8,807 nt of DNA, taken from Verrucomicrobiales bacterium. GTDB lineage: Bacteria > Verrucomicrobiota > Verrucomicrobiia > Verrucomicrobiales > V1-33. The stretch covers positions 1-8,807 of the forward strand of contig JALRGF010000199.1 of NCBI GenBank assembly GCA_023253495.1. Direction: 5' to 3'. A program made the position numbers and the translations under genes. How positions within the stretch are numbered: position 1 is the first letter of the stretch; each line of letters begins with the position of its first letter. This document shows positions 1 to 6,861 of this stretch, one piece after another. The notes beneath the pieces are model-generated. The model saw only the letters and a program-made list of their open reading frames with translations, did not search any database and was not told where the DNA came from.

Positions 1-56
1 CAGTGGTACACAGGATGCGCCACCGATTCCGGGGCATGAAGTCGCGGGAGAGCCAT
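1..56 (-). CDS. 5' end of a REP-associated (IS200-like, Y1) transposase, partial
   Basis: Reading the minus strand from the ATG at 56 gives 18 codons that run off the left edge: MALPRLHAPESVAHPVYH, with the next codon starting TG (Cys or Trp). A short Arg/Pro-rich start followed by an 'xVYHC'-like motif is how many RAYT/Y1 transposases of the Verrucomicrobiota begin, just before their first conserved strand. The catalytic HUH and tyrosine motifs would lie outside the window. The hairpin-bearing tandem repeats about 85 bp upstream of this start fit a RAYT, because these enzymes are typically found with REP sequences. Such proteins nick and join single-stranded DNA at REP hairpins and are usually single-copy, domesticated genes. 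The call rests on very few residues plus the repeats. Another small ORF is possible. Confidence 0.5.
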   Translation of the reverse strand, partial: MALPRLHAPESVAHPVYH

Positions 57-140
57 ACTCTGTAAATGTTCAAATAAGCAGTTTTCGCAAGTCCAAAAAT
101 CGGACCGGCTCCCAAACGTCCTGCAAAACGCCCTTCTTTC
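57..140 (-). promoter_or_regulatory. AT-richer leader upstream of the transposase-like start
   Basis: This stretch is clearly AT-richer than the rest of the window. It contains a small inverted repeat, GTCC (91-94) and GGAC (102-105), around an A-rich loop. It may hold the promoter of the minus-strand transposase-like gene, but I see no convincing -35/-10 pair. A plus-strand frame is open from base 2 to a stop near 158, but it has no recognisable protein character. Confidence 0.25.
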
Positions 141-227
141 ATAGAGGGACAGGCACGCTGTAGGCTTATAGAGGGACAGGCACGCTGTAGGCTTTCCATA
201 GAGGGACAGGTACGCTGTGGGCTTTCC
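141..227. repeat. Three tandem REP-like repeats, 27-30 bp
   Basis: The units are 141-167, 168-197 and 198-227. All share ATAGAGGGACAGG followed by (C/T)ACGCTGT(A/G)GGCTT. Unit 1 lacks the final TCC that units 2 and 3 carry. Units 1 and 2 are otherwise identical. Unit 3 differs from unit 2 at two bases (C to T at 211, A to G at 219). Each unit contains ACAG-(5 nt)-CTGT, a short hairpin, and neither substitution touches the stem. GGGACAGGCAC-type words are, in my experience, frequent around IS200-like/RAYT transposases. With the transposase-like start at 56, this looks like a REP cluster belonging to a RAYT gene. There are no spacers between the units, so it is not a CRISPR array. Confidence 0.75.
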
Positions 228-241
228 AAAGTGTAGTGCAG

Positions 242-260
242 AAAACCCGGGCCGCCCGAG
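242..260 (-). terminator. Intrinsic terminator of the propeller-cytochrome gene
   Basis: On the minus strand, CTCGGG-CGG-CCCGGG forms a 6-bp stem (one T-G wobble) with a 3-nt loop, directly followed by TTTT. It lies about 54 bp beyond the stop codon at 314-316, in the right orientation to end transcription of that gene before the repeats. The U-tract is short, so the call is moderate. The rest of 228-313 shows nothing else recognisable. Confidence 0.45.
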
Positions 261-313
261 CACCCCACCAGAGGGGACCGCCAAAAATCACCTCCTCATC
301 TGCGGAACTTGGG

Positions 314-3300
314 TTAAGGTCCTTCGAGTGGCTCGTCGTTGAGGAGAAAGGCGATGAGGTCGTGGAAGTCGCCATCGGGGATGGATTGGCCGAAGGCGGC
401 AGGCATGAGGGAGAGGCCGGCGACCTCGTTTTTCTCAATTTCGGCTTTGGGGATGCGGTGTTCGCGGCCGGTGGCGTCGACGCAGAGCAGTATTTCGCCG
501 GCCGAGCCGCGTTCGAGGCCGGCGACCACGGTGCCGTCCTTGCGGGTGATGAGGTGGACGTAAAAATTCGAATCGATATTCCGGTTGGGATCGATAATGT
601 CCTCGATGAGCCGGGCGGCGCCGCGGGTGCCGACCCCTTCGAGTTGCGGGCCGACCAGCGCGCCCTGACCCCCGATGGCGTGGCAGTTGGCGCAGTGGGC
701 GGCAAAGACGTGACGGCCGCGCCCGGCGTCGGGCGAGGCTGCTTGGAAATCAGCGAGGCGTTTCCGGATCAGGGCGTCGAGCTCGGCGCGTTGATCCGGC
801 GTGATGACCGGAGGCGGGGCAGGGGGCTGCGGAGGCAGGAAAGCTGTCAGCTTCTCGCGCAGCGGGCGCGGCGCGGCGTGCTGGAGCAGCGAGGCCAGCG
901 TGCTCAGTTGCGTGCGCGTACGCGTCTGCGCTTCGAAGGCGGCGACGTCGACCACGGCCGGCTCGATCCGCCCGACCGCCAGCCAGGCGTAGGCATCGGC
1001 GGTTTCGCCGTCGACGATTTCGAGGCGGACGAGGCGGCCGGGAGCGACCGGCTCCGGTAATGCTGCCGCCTCCCAGCGGACCGGATGCCCGGTGTCGTGG
1101 CGCGGCGGGTAGGCGCGGGCCAATTCCCCGCCGGTGGCGGCGTCGATCAGGCGGACGAAATTGCCGTCGCCCGCCGGCTGGTCCGGTGCCCCGCGATGGC
1201 CGCAAAGCCAGAAGCCGAGCGTTTCCGGCATGGCAAAGGGGCGCGACCGCAGCACCCCGGTCCGCTTTTCCCAGTCGCCGCCGGGCTGCGGCAAGCTGGA
1301 AATCGTGACCATCGTGGTCCCATCTGAGCACGGGCGTTTCTGGGAGCCCCAGGGCGGGGCGGAAGCGGGCAGACCGGGCACCAGCGAGTTTGGCAGCGCT
1401 TCCCAATCCGGTGTGGCCGCCTCGCCGAGCGAGGTGAGCTGCCGTACCGCCACGTCCTGGGCCCAGCCGAAGACGGCCGCATCCGGCGACATCCCGCGCT
1501 CGGCCAGTCCGTTGATGACTGCCGGCACGAGGTCGGCCTGGGCGGCCGCATCGTTGGCGAACCGCGCCCGGACCAGCGTGATCAACTCGGGCACGTCGGC
1601 GGCAGGCAGGGTGCGGGCCAGGCTGGTCAGTGAGCGGGCGAGCTCGGGACCGCCGGTGTCGGTTTTGCGCAGGTGCTGGAGCAACCAACCTGCGGCTTCC
1701 GGCGTCGGGATGGTGCGGGCCAGCACGGCGATTTCGGAGGCTGACGGCCCTTCGGTCGGAAGCCCGGCAAAGGCCTGCGGGCTGGTGAGCGCGTGGCGGA
1801 GAGCGAGCTGCAGGGTGTGGCGCAGGCTGGCATCCGCCGGATGCGCATGATGCCAGAGGCGGGCGGCCGTGGCCACCGGCACCTGATCCGCCGGCCCGCT
1901 GAACCAACGTTCAGCGAGAATCCGGGCGGTGACGGCCGGCAGCCCGGACGGGTCCGGCGTCTCGGTCGCGGTGCCGAATCGAATCGCCTGCGCGAGGCGC
2001 TGGTCAGGACCTGGCTGGCGCCGGTCCGACGACACGCCGTCTTTGACCACGCGCCAGATGCGTCCGCTGGTCCGGTCGCGCCCGGGGTGATTGAGGTCGA
2101 CCTCGTAGTGGCCGATCACCTTGTTGTAAAAATCCGCGATGTAGAGCGCGCCGTCAGGTCCGAGCTGGATGTCGACCGGCCGGAACCACAGGTCAGTCGT
2201 GGTCAGGAAATCCGGTTGTTCGACGGCCCGGGGGGTGGCTCCGGTGAACTGGATGATGTCGTGGTTGATGCGCGAGGTGACCGGGTTGCAGACGAGCATG
2301 CGGTTGTCCCAGTCGGCTCCCCAGACGCCGCCGTCGAGATAGAGCGGTCCGCAGATGCCGGTGGATCCATGGCTGTGTTCGCAGAGCACCGGACCGAAAC
2401 CGAGACCGAAGTCCGGCCGCCCGAAACTCGGATACGCCGCGCCCCGGATCACCTGGGTCAGCGGGTTGGAATGGCAGTCGGCCGAATACAGGTTCCCCCA
2501 CGAATCCCAGCTGAGACCGAATGGATTCACCTGGCCCCACGACCAGATTTCCACCGCCGAGCCGTCCGGCTTGAACCGGAACACATTGCCGGACTGGAGC
2601 TCGAGCGAGTTTCCCCAATCGAGTTGTTCCCGCGGTTGGGTGGCATTTTGATAACTCGGGGTCGGCTTTTTCGGGGCGGCCGGGTCATGGGGAGTTGTGC
2701 GGTTTTCCGGGCGCACCTCAAGGCGCGAGACGTTGTTGAACCCGTGGGTGGCATAGACCCAGCCGTCCGGTGCGAGTCGCAGGCTGGCGATGTTGCCATG
2801 GGTGTCTCTTTCGTACCCGAGCGGACCGAAGAGGATTTTCCTTTCGTCGCATTTTCCGTCGCCGTCGTTGTCCGCGAGGTACCAGATGTTGGGAATGCTC
2901 CAGGCGATGCAGCCGTTTTTGTACGGGAGCACGCCGATCGGGATGTTCAGGCCGTCGGCAAAATCGGTGACCCGGTCCGCGCGGCCATCGCCATCGGTGT
3001 CCTCGAGGATCTTGATGGCGTCGCGGCTGTCGCGCACCCGGCGGCCGGTCTCCTCTTCCCAGCGGTCGCGGGCGGCCGGGAACGGGTATTCGGTATTTGA
3101 GCTGACCCAGAGCCGTCCGCGTTTATCGAAGGCCAGATTGATCGGCTTGTGGATCATCGGTTCTGCTGCAAACAGGCCGATCGAGAACCCGGGTGGCAGC
3201 GAGAAAGTGGTGGCCTGCTGCTCGGGCGACTGCCACCCGCTCTCCCGCACCAGCGAGGCATCGGGGTCGGCGGCGGCGGCGGAGGCCGTGGACGCCAGAG

Positions 3301-3376
3301 CGAGAGCCACAGCCACCGCGGCAGGCCGGGAAATGAGGGGCCGGACGTGCGGGGTCCGGGTGGATGGGAAAGTCAT
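314..3376 (-). CDS. Secreted PVC-type beta-propeller dehydrogenase / HEAT / cytochrome c protein
   Basis: The predicted protein has 1020 residues from the ATG at 3376. That start gives a normal signal peptide: a basic N-region, then AAVAVALALASTASAAA, with cleavage near residue 35. In-frame alternatives are an ATG at 3385 and a GTG at 3442. None has a clear Shine-Dalgarno. Domains in order: a sugar-dehydrogenase-like propeller (about 50-445), with two Ca-binding-type loops (DTDGDGRADR near 127 and DNDGDGKCDE near 169) and blade motifs such as GPDGALYIADFYN; a helical HEAT-like stretch (about 450-650); a beta-rich carbohydrate-binding-like module (about 680-810, GFWLCGH...AYAWLAVGR); a Pro-rich linker (about 850); and a C-terminal cytochrome c of the Planctomycete/Verrucomicrobium heme-binding type. 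The heme motif CANCH starts at residue 895 (bases 680-694), and the likely distal Met is in LSLMPAAFGQS (residue 991). This layout matches the PVC 'putative membrane-bound dehydrogenase' family. Substrate and cofactor are unknown; periplasmic oxidation of a sugar or polyol is an inference. It is divergent from the propeller gene at 3669. Confidence 0.9.
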   Translation of the reverse strand: MTFPSTRTPHVRPLISRPAAVAVALALASTASAAAADPDASLVRESGWQSPEQQATTFSLPPGFSIGLFAAEPMIHKPINLAFDKRGRLWVSSNTEYPFPAARDRWEEETGRRVRDSRDAIKILEDTDGDGRADRVTDFADGLNIPIGVLPYKNGCIAWSIPNIWYLADNDGDGKCDERKILFGPLGYERDTHGNIASLRLAPDGWVYATHGFNNVSRLEVRPENRTTPHDPAAPKKPTPSYQNATQPREQLDWGNSLELQSGNVFRFKPDGSAVEIWSWGQVNPFGLSWDSWGNLYSADCHSNPLTQVIRGAAYPSFGRPDFGLGFGPVLCEHSHGSTGICGPLYLDGGVWGADWDNRMLVCNPVTSRINHDIIQFTGATPRAVEQPDFLTTTDLWFRPVDIQLGPDGALYIADFYNKVIGHYEVDLNHPGRDRTSGRIWRVVKDGVSSDRRQPGPDQRLAQAIRFGTATETPDPSGLPAVTARILAERWFSGPADQVPVATAARLWHHAHPADASLRHTLQLALRHALTSPQAFAGLPTEGPSASEIAVLARTIPTPEAAGWLLQHLRKTDTGGPELARSLTSLARTLPAADVPELITLVRARFANDAAAQADLVPAVINGLAERGMSPDAAVFGWAQDVAVRQLTSLGEAATPDWEALPNSLVPGLPASAPPWGSQKRPCSDGTTMVTISSLPQPGGDWEKRTGVLRSRPFAMPETLGFWLCGHRGAPDQPAGDGNFVRLIDAATGGELARAYPPRHDTGHPVRWEAAALPEPVAPGRLVRLEIVDGETADAYAWLAVGRIEPAVVDVAAFEAQTRTRTQLSTLASLLQHAAPRPLREKLTAFLPPQPPAPPPVITPDQRAELDALIRKRLADFQAASPDAGRGRHVFAAHCANCHAIGGQGALVGPQLEGVGTRGAARLIEDIIDPNRNIDSNFYVHLITRKDGTVVAGLERGSAGEILLCVDATGREHRIPKAEIEKNEVAGLSLMPAAFGQSIPDGDFHDLIAFLLNDEPLEGP

Positions 3377-3668
3377 CGGGGGCATCGGTTTCGGAGTGGG
3401 CGGAATTCGGAATGAGGCGCTCAAACGCCTGATCGGCTTCACTATCGGATGGATTCAGCGGTCTGGTCGATCATCAAACAAACGCCCGGCCTACGGTGCA
3501 ACCTGATCCGCCCGCGCCCGCACCCTGTCCTCTGCCGTCATTAGCGCGGTGCTGCCAACGGTTCCGCGCCGGCTTCCGCCAGGTGCCGTCGTCCGCCCTG
3601 CCGCTCATTTCTCCCCTTCCGGAGTGCGCGGCGATTGCAGGGGCGGCCGATTTCGGGTTCAATGAGGG
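3377..3668. promoter_or_regulatory. Divergent control region between the two propeller genes
   Basis: These 292 bp separate the divergent starts at 3376 (minus) and 3669 (plus). If the upstream GTG at 3442 is the true start of the minus gene, the gap shrinks to 226 bp. Apart from the plus-strand promoter candidate at 3635-3663 I see no repeat, RNA gene or credible small ORF. Short open frames crossing it continue as antisense shadows of the neighbouring genes. The arrangement would allow joint regulation of both exported propellers. Confidence 0.4.
3635..3663 (+). promoter_or_regulatory. Candidate sigma70-type promoter of the PQQ-like propeller gene
   Basis: TTGCAG (3635-3640) and TTCAAT (3658-3663) are separated by exactly 17 bp. 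The -10 element ends only 5 bp before the ATG at 3669, so transcription would begin at or next to the start codon and the mRNA would be leaderless or nearly so. GAGGG directly abuts the ATG with no spacing, so it cannot act as a normal ribosome binding site. This is a chance-level match in sequence terms, hence the low confidence. Confidence 0.25.
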
Positions 3669-5126
3669 ATGGTCCGACTGATTCCGCTTTTTCTGCTCCC
3701 GCTGTGGCTCGGCCTGTCGTCTGCCGGTCTCGCGGAAACGGCTGCTGACGGCGCCGCGTGGCCCGGCCATGTGTTTCACGCTGAGCCGCGGCCGCTGCCG
3801 GAAGGTGCGGTGACGACCGACTGGCCGCGCTTCCTCGGCGCACAGGAGGCCCCGGTATCCGCCGAAACCCGTCTGCGCCACGACTTTCCCGCCGCCGGCC
3901 CGCCGCTGGTCTGGGAGGTCGAAAAAGGCAGTGGCTACGCCGGGCCGGCGATTGTCGGCGACCGGCTTGTCCTCTTTCATCGTGTGGGCGACCGCGAGAC
4001 GATCGATTGCCTGCACCCGCGGACCGGGCGGCGCTTCTGGTCCCATGCCTATGAGGTGAATTACCGCGACCGATTCGGGTACAGCGACGGCCCGCGCGCC
4101 AGCCCGGTCATCGACGGTGGGCGCGTCTTCACTTTCGGAGTGACTTCGGTGCTCAGCTGCCTGGACCTGGCCACCGGGCGGGTGCTCTGGCAGCGAGATT
4201 GCGCCAAAGAGTACGGGGTGCCGCCGTATTTCTTCGGTTCCGGTGCTACTCCGCTGGTCCGCGATGGCCTGGTCCTCTGCGATCTTGGTGGCACCGACGG
4301 ACGCGATGCGGCCGCTTTTGACGCGGCCACCGGGGCCGTGAAATGGTTTGCGCGCACCGGCTGGGGTCAGAGTTATTCTTCTCCGATTCCGGTGGTGCTG
4401 CACGGGCGGCCGCGCGTCCTGATTTTCCAGGGCGGTGAGGGCACGGAATCCATGGACTCACAAGGCGGATTGGTCTCGATCGACCCGGCCGATGGCACTG
4501 TCAGCGGAAAATTCTTCTGGCGCGCCCGCCGCTACACCTCCGTCAATGCCTCCGCCCCCGTCCTCTGCGGACCGAACCGCGTGCTTGTCACCCAGGCGTA
4601 CATCGACACCGGCAGCGAGACCAACGGCAGTGCCCTTGTGGAAGCCCAGCCTGACGGGTCATTCAACACGATCTGGAAAAACGAGGATCTGGCCTGCCAC
4701 TGGATGACCCCGGTCTTTCACGACGGCCACCTGTATGCGTTCTCCGGCGAAAAAGAACGCTCCGCCGAACTCGTCTGCCACCACGCCGCCACCGGCACCC
4801 GTCTCTGGCACACCAGACTCGACCACGATATCACCCTGCCCGCCGACCAGGGCGGTCGCTCGTTGTCCGTCGGCTTCATGCGCGGCAGCCTGCTCCGCGT
4901 TGACGGCGGGTTCCTCGCACTCGGCGAATGGGGCACCCTGGCGTGGCTCGACCTCACTCCGGCCGGTGCCGAAAAACGCGCCACCGCCCAGCTTTTCACC
5001 GCTCCCGCCGGTGCCTGGACGCTGCCCGCCCTCAGCCGCGGGTTGCTCTACGTCTGCCAGAACGAGGAAGACCGGATCACCGGCGCCGGGCGGCGACTGC
5101 TGTGTTACGACCTGCGCGGGGAATGA
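3669..5126 (+). CDS. Secreted PQQ-like (BamB/quinoprotein-type) beta-propeller protein
   Basis: This protein of 485 residues starts with a clear signal peptide: MVRLIPLFLLPLWLGLSSAGLA, with cleavage near residue 22-23. The mature part opens with a WPRFLGA motif seen in many planctomycete and verrucomicrobial PQQ-like proteins, then shows repeated blade signatures of the form D-x-x-TG-x-x-x-W: LHPRTGRRFW, LDLATGRVLW, FDAATGAVKW, IDPADGTVSG and HHAATGTRLW. The blade-like motif GPRASPVIDGGRVFTFG is also typical. The sequence covers a full seven- or eight-blade propeller with no extra domain or cytochrome. PQQ binding is not shown: many family members bind no cofactor and act as scaffolds or ligand-binding proteins. 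The divergent partner at 314-3376 carries a heme domain, so a shared periplasmic redox task is possible. It ends 22 bp before the convergent kinase gene; the gap holds only a 4-bp-stem hairpin (5132-5142) without a T-tract. Confidence 0.9.
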   Translation: MVRLIPLFLLPLWLGLSSAGLAETAADGAAWPGHVFHAEPRPLPEGAVTTDWPRFLGAQEAPVSAETRLRHDFPAAGPPLVWEVEKGSGYAGPAIVGDRLVLFHRVGDRETIDCLHPRTGRRFWSHAYEVNYRDRFGYSDGPRASPVIDGGRVFTFGVTSVLSCLDLATGRVLWQRDCAKEYGVPPYFFGSGATPLVRDGLVLCDLGGTDGRDAAAFDAATGAVKWFARTGWGQSYSSPIPVVLHGRPRVLIFQGGEGTESMDSQGGLVSIDPADGTVSGKFFWRARRYTSVNASAPVLCGPNRVLVTQAYIDTGSETNGSALVEAQPDGSFNTIWKNEDLACHWMTPVFHDGHLYAFSGEKERSAELVCHHAATGTRLWHTRLDHDITLPADQGGRSLSVGFMRGSLLRVDGGFLALGEWGTLAWLDLTPAGAEKRATAQLFTAPAGAWTLPALSRGLLYVCQNEEDRITGAGRRLLCYDLRGE

Positions 5127-5148
5127 CGCCGCGCCTGAGGCGGACCGC

Positions 5149-6165
5149 TCACTTCAGCACGTCCGGGCGCACGTTCAGCAGCGGCAGGAGTTCGGTGGCG
5201 ACCCCGGAATGGTTGATGACGTGGGTGAGGTTTTCCACCGCGCGCGGGACGTGTTCGCGGAACTCCGGGCGTCCGAGATTGAAGGCCAGATTGCCGTAGG
5301 CGCCCAGCGCCTGCATCAGCCGCTGCACCGCGCACTGTGCCAATCGATGATCCGATGTTTCCCAGCCGGGGTCGCCGGCCCGCAACGCCTTGTACTCGGC
5401 CCACAATTCATCGCGCTGACCCGGCGTGAAGGCGACATACGGGTCGTACAGCAGCGAGGCCACGTCGTACTCGGGCCGTCCGGGGCGCAGCCCCTGGTAA
5501 TCGATGAAATACGGCCCGTCCTCGCGGAGGATGACATTCTGCGATTGGAAGTCCCGGTGGATGAACGTCCGCGGGAGCGCACCGAGTTCACGGCGCAGCG
5601 AGGCCAGCGCCTCCGAGGCGCGTACCGCCGTGACCTCGGCGGGCATCACCGCGGAGAAGTGCGCGGCAAAGTTGTCGAAGAAATAATTCTGTTCCCAGAG
5701 ATACAGATCCTCGGTGAACCCGCTCATCAGCCGGGCCAGGCTGTCCGCGGGCAGATCCTCCGGCCGCATGCGGTGGAGCCGGGCGGCTTCTTCAAGCGTG
5801 CGGACATAGAGCCGCCGGCGTTCCGGCCACGGGCTTTCCTGGACCGCCCAGAGGTCCAGCGCGCCGAGGTCCTCGATCCAGGCCAGTTTCCGGCCGGCAT
5901 CGTGATGAAACACCCGGGGCACCTTCACGCCGTGTGCCATGAGGATTTCCGTGGCCGGAAAAAAACAGGCGTTGTCAGCGCGCGCGTCGGTGTAGCGCAC
6001 CAGAATCATCTGCAGCGGGCGCCCGTGTTGGCGGAGGCGGTAGTACCGGCGGTCGGATCCGCCTTTGAGAATCGGCGAGAGCTCCATGTCCGGCCCGGCC
6101 AGCAGCGGAAAAAGCTGGCTGGTCAGATCCAGCAGTTCGGCGGGGGTGAACTCGGGCACGGTCAT
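5149..6165 (-). CDS. AmgK-like sugar kinase (aminoglycoside phosphotransferase fold)
   Basis: This cytosolic protein has 338 residues from the ATG at 6165. A TTG six codons upstream (6183) is an alternative; the ATG is preferred because no Shine-Dalgarno supports either. The N-lobe has the Gly-rich GGSDRRYYRL (about 35-44), comparable to the GDASxRRY motif of AmgK enzymes. The catalytic loop is FIHRDFQSQNV, with D205 as the likely catalytic base, and the metal-binding motif is FIDYQG with D222. The following YDVASLLYDPYV is also typical of this group. AmgK phosphorylates N-acetylmuramate and N-acetylglucosamine at the anomeric position in peptidoglycan recycling. Its usual partner, the nucleotidyltransferase MurU, is not in this window, so the substrate is inferred from family resemblance only. 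A more general choline/aminoglycoside-kinase-like function is the alternative. No sign of damage. Confidence 0.85.
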   Translation of the reverse strand: MTVPEFTPAELLDLTSQLFPLLAGPDMELSPILKGGSDRRYYRLRQHGRPLQMILVRYTDARADNACFFPATEILMAHGVKVPRVFHHDAGRKLAWIEDLGALDLWAVQESPWPERRRLYVRTLEEAARLHRMRPEDLPADSLARLMSGFTEDLYLWEQNYFFDNFAAHFSAVMPAEVTAVRASEALASLRRELGALPRTFIHRDFQSQNVILREDGPYFIDYQGLRPGRPEYDVASLLYDPYVAFTPGQRDELWAEYKALRAGDPGWETSDHRLAQCAVQRLMQALGAYGNLAFNLGRPEFREHVPRAVENLTHVINHSGVATELLPLLNVRPDVLK

Positions 6166-6189
6166 CGGCAGGTCACTTATCAAACCCGC

Positions 6190-6218
6190 AGCCTACCCCC
6201 CCGCTCCGGTCCGCGCAA
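6190..6218 (-). promoter_or_regulatory. Weak promoter candidate for the AmgK-like gene
   Basis: On the minus strand, TTGCGC (6218-6213) and TAGGCT (6195-6190) lie 17 bp apart, upstream of the ATG at 6165, giving a short leader of about 20 nt. Each box matches the sigma70 consensus only partly and the spacer contains a run of seven G. Low confidence. Confidence 0.18.
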
Positions 6219-6225
6219 CGGACAT

Positions 6226-6258
6226 CCCGGGCCGGAAGCGCCGGCCGCGCCCCGGGCC
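6226..6258. repeat. GC-rich hairpin between direct repeats in the divergent gap
   Basis: GGCCGG (6230-6235), a 5-nt loop and CCGGCC (6241-6246) form a perfect 6-bp stem. The word CCCGGGCC occurs at 6226-6233 and again at 6251-6258. It sits between the AmgK-like gene and the MEKHLA gene and could be an operator or only the result of very high GC. There is no T-tract, so it is not an intrinsic terminator. Confidence 0.25.
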
Positions 6259-6374
6259 GGGCTGGCGCCAAGCCGGCGACGCGAAACCCGCTGGCGCCGC
6301 CACCCATGGAAGAAGGATCCACGATCCATCGATTTCCCTTGCCGGCCGGGCGGGCGCGATCTGTGTTTGGGGTC

Positions 6375-6845
6375 ATGTCGGCGCCCTGGGACGACGAACG
6401 CATCATCGCGCACAGCGTGATGCTCATGGAGAGTCATCGCCGGTTTACCGGCCGCGACCTGCTGCCCGCGGCCGCCGGTCAGCGGGATCAGGCGCGCGTG
6501 TTGTTTGAGGCGCCTTTTGTTGTGGTTTCCCATGGCACCGAGGACGACCCGGTGCTCCACTACGGGAACGCGGCCGCGCTGGCGCTCTGGGAAATGTCGT
6601 GGGAGGAACTGACGCGCACCCCGTCGCGTCTGACCGCCGAAGCTCCGGAACGTGCCGAGCGCGCGCGCCTGCTGGCCGCGGTTTCCGCTCATGGATTCAT
6701 CGACGACTATTCCGGGGTGCGCATTTCCCGCGCCGGCCGCCGGTTTCGTATCGCGCGGGCCACGGTCTGGAATGTGGTCGACACAGGCGGCCGGCCTGCC
6801 GGGCAGGCGGCGACCTTCCGGCACTGGGAGTTTCTCGATGCCTGA
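6375..6845 (+). CDS. Stand-alone MEKHLA domain protein (PAS-like)
   Basis: This is a small protein of 156 residues with no signal peptide or membrane segment. The MEKHLA family signature runs through nearly all of it: LMESHRRFTGRDLL near the start, LFEAPFVVVSHG, then HYGNAAALALWEMSWEELTR, PSRLTAE, HGFIDDYSGVRISRAGRRFR and finally ATVWNVVD...GQAATF. MEKHLA is a PAS-related fold also found at the C-terminus of plant HD-ZIP III proteins. Bacterial single-domain members have no established function, and small-molecule or redox sensing is inferred from the fold. I chose the ATG at 6375 because homologues begin shortly before the 'HSxMLxxSxRRxTGRDLL' segment, and a GGGG lies just upstream. An in-frame ATG at 6306 would add 23 residues of low-complexity character. 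The gene is convergent with the kinase-like gene, with a 16-bp gap. Confidence 0.85.
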   Translation: MSAPWDDERIIAHSVMLMESHRRFTGRDLLPAAAGQRDQARVLFEAPFVVVSHGTEDDPVLHYGNAAALALWEMSWEELTRTPSRLTAEAPERAERARLLAAVSAHGFIDDYSGVRISRAGRRFRIARATVWNVVDTGGRPAGQAATFRHWEFLDA

Positions 6846-6861
6846 GGGGTGGGGGCGCAGT

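Noticed and set aside
141..227. CRISPR-like array from three similar 27-30 bp units
   Set aside because: The units follow each other directly with no spacers, and no cas gene is present.
166..705. Minus-strand open frame running through the repeats
   Set aside because: It overlaps the cytochrome domain coding region in another frame and its Pro/Ser/Ala-rich translation has no domain character.
1793..3100. 435-codon plus-strand open frame opposite the large propeller-cytochrome gene
   Set aside because: It is an antisense shadow; the minus strand carries a continuous protein with a known domain order.
3474..4403. 309-codon minus-strand open frame opposite the PQQ-like propeller
   Set aside because: Its translation is Arg/Gly/Ala-rich without motifs, while the plus strand shows a signal peptide and repeated propeller blades.
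5132..5142. CGCC-TGA-GGCG hairpin in the 22-bp convergent gap as a bidirectional terminator
   Set aside because: The stem is only 4 bp and there is no T-tract on either strand.
4735..6420. 561-codon plus-strand open frame
   Set aside because: It crosses the end of the propeller gene in another frame and all of the AmgK-like gene in antisense, with no recognisable motif.
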